Notes under the pieces: model-generated
Seen by the model: the letters and a program-made list of their open reading frames with translations, nothing else
Database searches by the model: none
What the model was told of the DNA's origin: nothing
Translations under genes and position numbers: made by a program
Assembly: GCA_026122225.1 (NCBI GenBank)
Contig: JANEZZ010001902.1
Span: 1,736,001 to 1,800,000 of the forward strand
Direction of reading: 5' to 3'
Origin: Heloderma charlesbogerti
Taxonomy: Eukaryota > Chordata > Lepidosauria > Squamata > Helodermatidae
Length of the DNA stretch: 64,000 bases
Part shown: positions 56,250 to 64,000 of the stretch, in pieces
Position numbering within the stretch: the first letter of the stretch is position 1
Layout: each line of letters begins with the position of its first letter

Positions 56250-57485
56250 TGAAAATAATCTTAATGGTTTCTTTTTTCAACATGCATACAAACAAAATAC
56301 TCTAGTGTTGAAAACTATAATTAAGCAACCAGATTACTGTTGTGTGTGTTTTTGCTTTTAGATATACCATCCATTCATTACTGTGCTTAAACTGGGCTAT
56401 GACCTCATGCAACTTAAAGGTGGCCTACCATGATTTGGGCTGGTGCTGGGAAAATGTACATGACCAGTGTCCTATGTGCCATTTAAACTACAGTTAAATT
56501 GGTCCTTAGTTGCAATATTATAACCCTGATCGAGATATTGTTTACAGTAGGAGCTCAGAGTTCACCTAGCTGTAAGAGCTTCCTCATTTCTTTGAAGAGA
56601 TCTGATCCGCTCATGAATGCATGTGCAAGTTCAGCACCTCTCTTAAAATGAAGGGGAGCCCCATGCCTGTAGAAGCTTCATGTGCTCTTGAGTGCACCTG
56701 GAATTCAGTATTACTGTTCCCTGTGCAGATGTTGTCCTGTGATAACTAAATGCTTAAAAAATCATCTGGTTACAAATACAACAGGAAATGAGTTCAAAAA
56801 GATTTGAAAATACATTTTCTCTGGCAACCATTCATAGGATAGGGAAAAATGTCTGTAGTAAAGTATACTGTCTTGTTGCCAAGTCTAAATAAATGTTATA
56901 TAACAGTATTAGTATTATATTGGATTTTAATGGGGGAAATTGATATAAGCTTTTCAAAATCCCTATGATCCCTGAAGCCTGGTAACCAAGATGCTGTTGC
57001 AGGGAAATATGGCTGGACAAAACTTTGCTTCTAAAATGCATATGAAATCAAGAGGCAAAGGACAAAATGGCGCATATGATCAGAGGCATATAGGAGCAAA
57101 CTTTTTAGTTTAGCAAGAAGCCACAGATGACTGCAATAGGATTGTCCTATCTGTTGGCCTTCAGCCAGTCAAGAAAGTGACTGGTGGTTTATTATGTTTT
57201 GAGATGCACTGATGTGATGGATCATGAAATGGCATTCATAATGGATAGTCTGACCATACATGTTGTTGGTATGATTAGGTGGCTCCTCTTTGTCAATATT
57301 GTGAGGTGAATTGTCCAAGCAGGAAAATATTCAAACATTTGAGAAGAGATAATTTAATAGTCTGGCAATTAAAATAATTGTCCTAGTTATACACAGAATA
57401 AACTCCTATGCAGAAAGTAGCTAGGGAGGATTTTTATAACTCTGCTGACAAGACTTTGCGAGCCACATTAGTTTCTGATTGTTAA
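56250..57485. other. Unassigned sequence
   Basis: No recognised feature. Confidence 0.35.
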
Positions 57486-57489
57486 ACTC

Positions 57490-57735
57490 CCTAGAAAACC
57501 AGGTTTATAAAAGATTTAAAAACTAGCACAAAATCCTCAGTTCTGATTGTTCAATGGTTGTGTGCATTGGAGGGGTGGCCTCTGAGTCTGAGGAGTCTGA
57601 AAAAGCCACAACCACCGTCCTGGAAGATCCTGGAATAGAAGATGATGGGTTACTGGATAAGGTCTCCTCCCCTTCTGAGTTCTCCTCTGAGCGGGGTGGG
57701 GTGGGGGTGGGGGTTGAGGCCAGAGAGCGTGACAG
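57490..57735 (-). mobile_element. LTR fragment (related to the two solo LTRs)
   Basis: On the minus strand it starts TGTCACGCTCTCTGG near 57735 and continues through a gag-rich stretch (agaggagaactcagaagg, then ggaggagac). The style is that of the first 150 bp of 7065-7739, with the same tgtca start and tcagaggag block. Homology fades before 57490. Only the 5' end of an LTR is preserved. Confidence 0.45.
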
Positions 57736-57984
57736 TTGGTTGTCAAAAATTTGAAAAATACCGTGGGCACAGACTATTGTCAGGTTGCTCAGCTTTAGTT
57801 CCATGGGGATCCTCCAGCTCACAGTCTGTATTTCCCATCCTGCCCACCAGTTTCTTCCGCTGGCCCTACCGCCTCTGCCAGCAGAGAAGTTCTTATCTCC
57901 AATCAGCTGCTGATTAAAGAGAAGAGCTTTTCCCTTCTGGGGGAAGTGGCGGAGCCTGGGGAGAAAGCTGCTAAGATATTCAGT

Positions 57985-58262
57985 CCAGCTTACTTCTGAG
58001 GCTTGTCCTGCTTCCTTCTGAGTAGACATGCAGAGGCTTGGTATTTGGATGCTGTTTGATAGTGCTGTTGAATTATTCAATCCTGCTTCCTTCTGAGTAG
58101 ATCTGCAGAGGGCTTGTCCTGCTTACTTCAGAATAGACATGCTGCTCGTGTTTATTTCAGAGCAGATATGCAGAGGCTTGGTACTTGGGATGCTGTTTGA
58201 AACTGCTCTTTACTTCTCAGTAGACACACTTGTCCTGCTTGCTTCTGAGTAGGTTTAAAATA
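57985..58262. repeat. Minisatellite (ttctgagtagacatgcagagg type)
   Basis: About five imperfect copies of a unit containing cctgctt(c/a)cttctgagtaga, with longer composite blocks adding tgcagaggcttggta and tggatgctgtttga twice. Unit length varies from about 45 to 110 bp, so it is a higher-order array. Confidence 0.75.
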
Positions 58263-58439
58263 AGTAAGAATCAGATTTTTATCCTGCCTACTCTGCCTTT
58301 GGCCCGACGCACAGATAGAATGCTGCGCCTGAGACCTTTCCCAGATTCAAATTCAGACCTTGGACTGAAAAAGGTTCTCCACCCCTGCTACATGGAGTAG
58401 TGTAGCACAATACTCAAAACAAAGAGGTGTAATTAAGGG

Positions 58440-59115
58440 TGCTGAGGTACTTTTTATTTTTGTTTTATTTATTTAAAAGAATCTCTTGGCCACCTTTCAG
58501 GGCAGAAGCCCTCCCAAGGCAGTCACACCAATGAAATACATAAAAACTGTTCAAATATTAAAAGCGATAAAAATATAAACATAATATAATAGCAATAAAA
58601 ACAATAAAAACTGACAAAACCAGCAAAAACAACAACAATAACAGTAGTCATATCAAGAGAAGGCCATGGTAAAATAATGTTTTCAAGGCCTTCTTAAGTC
58701 TGCACTGACGGAGCATGGTGGACCTCTGATGGTAACTTGTTCCTGAGGTGTGGGGCCACTGCAGAGAAGGCCCTCATGTGTGGTCACCCACCTAACTGCT
58801 CTCACAGGTGGGCAAATGAAAAGAGCCTCTGTTTCTGATCTTAAAGTGCAGGCAGGCTGATATGGGTGAAGGCAGTCCTTCAAGCATCTTGGTCCCAAAC
58901 CATTTAAAGCTTTAAAGGTCAAAACCAGCACTTTAAATTGGGCTCAGAAACACACCAGTAACCAGTGCAGCTGGCACAGTATAGACATTTGATCGAATTG
59001 CCTCGCCCCCCACCAGTACTTGAACAGCTGCATTCTGCACTAGCTGAAGTTTCTGAACTGTCTTCAAAGGCAGCCCCAAGTACAGCACATTACAGTAATC
59101 CAGCCTGGATATGAC
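58440..59115 (-). mobile_element. L2-type LINE, 3' part (interrupted)
   Basis: The tail is at the left (tttatttatttaaaag, cagggcagaagccctccc). On the minus strand it encodes LVLTFKALNGLGPRCLKDCL with HPYQPACTLRSETEA (58931-58800), the C-terminal extension of L2 reverse transcriptases. Upstream it reads in broken frames like [20 protein letters not shown] (59105-59050). The reading is then cut by a BovB insertion, and the next L2 codons appear at 61383. Confidence 0.8.
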
Positions 59116-61382
59116 TTGTTGTTGTTGTTCAGTCGTTCAGTCATGTCCGACTCTTCGTGACCCCATGAACCATAGCACGCCAGGCCTTCCTGTCCTCCGC
59201 TCTCTCCCGGAGCGTGCTCAAGTTCATATTCATTGCATCCGTAATGCTATCTAGCCATCTCATCCTCTGCCATCCCCTTCTCCTTTTGCCTTCAGTCTTT
59301 CCCAGCATCAGGGTCTTGTCCAGAGAGTTTTCTCTTCGCATTAGGTGGCCAAAATATTTGAGCTTCAGCTTCAGTATCTGTCCTTCCAATGAGCACTCAG
59401 GGTTGATTTCCTTTAGGATTGACTGATTTGACCTCCTTGCAGTCAAGGGGACTCGTAAGAGTCTTCTCCAGCACCACAGTTCGAAAGCATCAATTCTTTG
59501 GCGCTCAGCCTTCCTTATAGTCCAGCTCTCACAGCCATACATTACTACTGGGAAAACCATAGCTTTGATTAGACGGACCTTTGTTGGCAAGGTGATGTCT
59601 CTGCTTCCTACTATGCTGTCTAGGTTTGCCATAGCTTTCCTCCCAAGGAGCAAGCGTCTTTTAATTTCATGGCTACAGTCACCGTCTGCGGTGATCTTGG
59701 AGCCCAAGAAAATACAATCTGTCACTGCTTCCATTTCTTCCCCTTCTATATGCCAGGAAGTGATAGGGCCAGATGCCATGATCTTCGTTTTTTTAATATT
59801 GAGTTTCAAACCAGCTTTTGCACTCTCCTCTTTCACCCTCAACAAGAGGCTCTTTACATCCTCTTCGCTTTCTGCCATTAGGGTGGTATCGTCTGCGTAT
59901 CTGAGATTGTTGATAATTCTCCCAGCAATCTTAATTCCGACCTCTGATTCATCCAACCCGGCATTTCTCATGATGTACTCTGCATATAAGTTAAATAAGC
60001 AGGGTGACAATATGCAGCCTTGTCGTACTCCTTTCCCAATTTTGAACCAATCGGTTGTTCCATGTCTGGTTCTTACTGTTGCTTCTTGACCCTCATACAG
60101 GTTTCTCAGGAGACAGGTAAGGTGGTCTGGTACTCCCATCACTTTAAGAATTTGCCACAGTTTGTTGTGATCCACACAATCAAAGGCTTTAGTGTAGTCA
60201 ATGAAGCAGAAATAGACGTTTTTCTGGAATTCTCTTGCTTTCTCCATGATGCAGCGAATGTTGGCGATTTGATCTCTAGTTCCTCTGCCTCTTCAGAACC
60301 CAGCTTGTGCTTCCGGTAGTTCTCAGTTCGCATACTGCTGAAGCCTAGCTTGTAGGATTTTGAGCATCGCCTTGCTGGCATGTGAAATGAGCGCAATTGT
60401 GCGGTAGTTTGAACACTATTTGGCGTTGCCCTTCTTTGGAATTGGAATGTAAACTGACCTTTTCCAGTCTTGTGGCCATTGTTGAGTGTTCCAAATTTGC
60501 TGGCATATTGAATGCAGCACTTTAACAGCATCATCTTTTAGGATCTTAAACAGCTCAGCTGGAATACTGTCATCTCCGCTAGCTTTGTTGTTACTAATGC
60601 TTCCTAAGGCCCACTTGACTTCACTCTGTAGGATGTCCGGCTCAAGTTCAGTGACCGCACTATCATGGCTATCAGGGACATTCAGATCTTTCCTGTATAG
60701 TTCTTCTGTGTATTCTTTCCACCTCTTCTTCATCTCATCTGCTTCTGTTAGGTCCCTGCCTTCTTTGTCCTTTATCATGCCCGTCTTTCCACAAAACGTT
60801 CCCTTGATAGTTCCAATGTTCTTGAAAAGATCTCTAGTCTTTCCTATTCTGTTGTTTTCATCGATTTCTTTGCATTGTTCATTTAAGAAGGCCTTCTTCT
60901 CTCTCCTTGCTATTCTCTGGAACTCTGCATTCAGTTGGATATATCTTCCCCTTTCTCCCTTGCTTTTCGCTTCCCTTCTTTCCTCAGCTACTTGTAAAGC
61001 CTCATCATACAGCCACTTGGCTTTCTTGCATTTCTTTTTCTTTGGGATGGATTTCGTTGCTGCCTCCTGAACAACGTTACGAACCTCCGTCCATAGTTCC
61101 TCAGGCACTCTGTCTATCAGGTCTAATCCCTGAAATCTATTCCTCACCTCCACTGTATTTTCATAAGGGATATGATTTAGGTCATATCTGAATGGTTTAG
61201 TGGTTTTCCCTATGTTCTTCAATTTAAGCCGAAATTTTGCAACAAGAAGCTCATGCTCTGAGCCACAGTCAGCTCCAGGTCTTGTTTTGACTGACTGTAT
61301 AGAGCTTCCCCATCTTTGGCTGCAAAGGACATAATCAATCTGATTTCGATATTGACCATCTGGTGATGTCCATGTGTAGAGT
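59116..61382 (-). mobile_element. BovB LINE, 5'-truncated (2.3 kb), inserted in an L2
   Basis: The 3' tail complement is at 59116 (ttgttgttgttcagtcg). The 5' truncation is at about 61382, inside the endonuclease (TSPDGQYRNQ-type codons). Sequence on both sides is the same L2 element, so the insertion is certain even though I see no clear target duplication. Confidence 0.93.
59141..61340 (-). pseudogene. BovB endonuclease (partial)-reverse transcriptase, one main frame break
   Basis: 61340-60416 reads LCSQRWGSSIQSVKTRPGAD, GSEHELLVAKFRLK, then the basic linker (KKKKCKKAKWL) to WKRSVYIPIPKKGNAK. The frame then changes near 60415-60250 over the SNYRTIALISH to FRRGRGTRDQ region. 60247-59141 is open again for 368 codons, with CFIDYTKAFDCVDH, KGVRQGCILSPCLFNLYAEY and RYADDTTLMAES. 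Both catalytic motifs are intact. It is the best-preserved RT palm in the window, but lacks the endonuclease N-terminus. Confidence 0.9.
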
Positions 61383-61430
61383 CGTGGATAACTGAGGCAA
61401 GGTCTGTCCTCTTCAGACGGTAAAGCATTT
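61383..61430 (-). mobile_element. L2-type LINE, upstream fragment of the interrupted copy
   Basis: On the minus strand, RLKRTDLASVIH (61420-61385) is the L2 motif that directly precedes the RLDYCNVLY sequence at 59105 in an intact element (compare 47750-47800). Confidence 0.8.
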
Positions 61431-63000
61431 CAGGACTGGACCATTTTCCCTACCTGGGATTTGGATTGGCCAGTTCAAAGGTACCCTCTTGGGTTAAATA
61501 GCAGTCAGGCAGGCAGGGATCTGCATATTTCCCCTGGCTGCAGGGAACAACCTTATTTAATTTAATGAAGGAGGCAGCAAATATATTTTACAGCTCCTGT
61601 GCCTCTGTGCTGGTTCCAGAACTTTAACACGGTTGGGTTGCAAGCCAACTTTCCTTTCCTTTATTGTCAGCTGCCAGAAAAACAAAACTGAAGGCAAGTC
61701 CTCCCAGCCCACAACTAATGGACTCTGCTCCAGGCCTTGCCCAGCTACCGGGATGTTTATTTCACAAACCAGTGGCAAGTGTTTTGAAGAGACAGATTGC
61801 TTGCTCTCAGAGAAAAGATTTGTGAGTTGTGAACAGAGGTGTCGCAAGGCTAAAGGGGGAAGCTAAAGCCTTGAACAGGAGACGTGACTGTGTGCAAGAC
61901 AAAGTTAGTAGTTTTTTCAGACCACCTTAGGCTTATGTCAGAATGTCCACCTGCTGTCCAGAATCTGAATGTGCAGAAGGCAGAAGAAGTGTTGTGTCAC
62001 ATAAATGAGCCACTAGACTCTTTTCTGTGCTATTAGATTACAAGTCCCAGCAAACAGTGCTTCAGCTCTGATGTGCACAGACATTATTATACAAATAAGG
62101 CACATCTTTTCTGTTTTAGCCTTAGAAGTATATACACAGCAAGACACTTCCCTTTGTTCACCAGTTGATGGATTTTTAAAAAAAATCTAGACGTGATCGG
62201 TATTGAAACAAAACTATGCACAACCTAGATGCAGTTGTGTCATGTTCTGCAGTGGAAAGTTTTAAAAATACATGCCTGGAAGAACTAACAATGAATTCAG
62301 TCAATTGTAATAGTGTATTGCATAGATTTAGCATGGGTGCTGAACATAGGCTTAAGTTCAAAGCAATACATGCTCGAATTGAAAGCCTTTTTAGCAATTG
62401 CCATGAAAAGGATTAGAGGAGGTTATGAAGGTTCTGGCTAAACTGATGGAATAATAAGAGAGAATTCTTGGATAGTGTTTACCTGCTGAGGCTGTGAGTG
62501 ACAACACATTAGCAGCTTAAAGACAACTCATCTGGTGAGCTAAGGGCCATTTCATACAAGGTGAATTTTCTACACAGAAACCACTTCTGTGTAGGAAACT
62601 GTATGAATCTCATGTGTCATTTGTCATATATCTTTTTCAAGCCATATACTCATGGTAGAAAGCCACAGGCAACATGACAAACTACATAGGGTTCAAACAA
62701 TTTGCTACATGAAACTGGCTACCCTATGCAAAATTCAAATTGTCATGTGTGAAGCACACCTAAGGCTTTCCTTGATCAACAGAAAATGATGGTCAGAAGT
62801 TTGAATACTACTATGCCCCATTTGAAAAATCTACATGGCACAACTTGGGATTCTCTGGTACTAGCAATTTTCCTGTTAAGGTCAAAAGTGGTCTCTTAAC
62901 TTTTGCTGAATTGGGTTTTGGCTTCTCACATTAAGGGAAATGAAAACAGGAATGTAAGTTCCTTGTTAGTTCTAAACAAGTGAGTTTATAAACTGAGTAG
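61431..63000. other. Unassigned sequence
   Basis: No repeat family or gene recognised. 62550-62620 has a small inverted pair (ttctacacagaaaccacttctgtgtaggaa). Confidence 0.35.
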
Positions 63001-63004
63001 TGTG

Positions 63005-63180
63005 GGTCAGTGGTGCAGTGGTAAATTTTGAAGTGTAGGACATCATTATGACCGTCCCCATAGCTACATCCCCAAGGAGAGCCCACATAGTCAGGCCGCA
63101 GTGTTGATCCAGTCCTGTTGATAAGCAGCTTTCATCTCCAGCAGGGGCAGGTCTTTTGTAAAGCTAATGGGTCTTAATTG
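63005..63180 (+). mobile_element. Possible tRNA-derived SINE
   Basis: gggtcagtggtgcagtggta resembles a tRNA-derived A-box region and is followed by a body with no recognisable B box. Assigned on the head motif alone. Confidence 0.3.
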
Positions 63181-64000
63181 CTTGTTCAAAACCAAGCCCC
63201 CATTATGACAGGGATGAGTCACAGCAATGCATTATGCTGGGAAAATTCATTGCCACCAGCTACTGTGAAGATTGCAGCTGAGCTCAGAGGGAACATGGAA
63301 GCCTGAGTGGGGTGGCAAATGAAACCTGTTAATAAAAAGTGTTGGTGCCAGATCCCTGTGAGTCCTGTCTCCACTGCACCATGGGTGTGGGCTACTTCCT
63401 GATTTAGGTATGCCATAACAGCTTTCCAAAAGATGGAGGCATTCAGTTTTCTCTCTCATAATCAGCCAACTATTTGATTTTTATTTTTTTTGCTATTGCC
63501 TGCCCATTTCTTTCCCTCTTCAGGGTGTGTGGCAGTGAGGGGTAACATTCTAAAGTGGAGTTATCTTGCATGCAAGATTATTTTTAAAAAATTAAATCTG
63601 CAGAAGTGTCTGTTACTCGCATCACTTTCTGATCTTCTGCTTGCCTCTCAGCTAGAGAAATGCAGGGGAAATGGGTAGCTGTGTGGCAAGCTTTGACTTT
63701 CCCCAGCTTTCCTTGTGCTTTGTGTGTGTGCATGTGTTTACAGGTGGAGTGCTCCCTGTGTTGGAAATAATAAAGCTCTTCAGTTTTATAGCTGAACAAG
63801 CAGTTACGTGTATAATAAATACATGCCTGTCTGGTTTGGCCCTCAGTCTACCCCAGCCTCTGTCTGATTTATTCCTTGAACACCGAAATAAATCTTAAAC
63901 TGTTATCACAGGCAGAGATGTTATGAAGGAATACTTGATCATGGACCTATGGCCCAACTGGAGTCCACCCGGAGAAGAGACTTCAGTGTGGTGGCCCTCT
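63181..64000. other. Unassigned sequence
   Basis: No recognised feature to the end of the window. Confidence 0.35.

Noticed and set aside
57523..58080. 185-codon minus-strand frame as a gene
   Set aside because: Its second half overlaps an LTR fragment and its first half overlaps the minisatellite. The proline- and serine-rich stretch is a by-product of the LTR's base composition.

Overview
The window looks like repeat-rich, non-genic DNA (intergenic or intronic) from a vertebrate, most likely a squamate reptile (lizard). This rests on the mix of repeats: several BovB-type RTE LINEs, jockey-superfamily L2/CR1-type LINEs, a 5S-rRNA-derived SINE head, tRNA-derived SINEs, Gypsy-like LTRs, a Tc1-like transposase relic and many short palindromic DNA transposons. 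I found no host exon, rRNA or functional tRNA gene that I can defend; every long open frame I recognise belongs to a transposable element.

Layout. 0-3.4 kb: unassigned sequence with a 173-bp exact direct repeat and one foldback element. 3.4-7.7 kb: a mariner-like palindrome, a full-length but broken BovB (3797-7020, + strand, near-perfect 11-bp target duplication) and a putative solo LTR. 8.2-16.1 kb: two minus-strand BovB copies. One is 5'-inverted (twin-primed), and the other carries a 183-bp inverted patch with the same junction. 17.7-20.6 kb: foldback elements, a 337-bp palindrome made of smaller palindromes, and a hairpin-array element inserted into an older repeat. 21.5-26.4 kb: more foldback elements and another hairpin-array element. 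26.5-31.3 kb: nothing recognised. 31.3-34.6 kb: foldback elements, a 5S-SINE and an L2 tail. 34.7-36.4 kb: a BovB fragment with an uninterrupted reverse transcriptase frame but a damaged catalytic motif. 38.6-40.6 kb: a hairpin-array element with perfect target duplications, and a foldback element that splits a tRNA-SINE and has swollen with AT-rich DNA. 41.3-48.5 kb: two long L2-type LINEs on opposite strands with a second putative LTR between them. 51.6-53.6 kb: a three-level nest (Tc1-like > hairpin-array element > hairpin-array element). 57.5-61.4 kb: an LTR fragment, a minisatellite, and an L2 LINE split by a 2.3-kb BovB.

The most interesting content is (i) a hAT-like, non-autonomous family built from arrays of hairpins, with 8-bp target duplications at four outer insertions in this window, and (ii) evidence that one BovB copy acquired an inverted patch from a twin-primed relative. 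All boundaries and family names come from reading the sequence; none has been checked against a repeat library.
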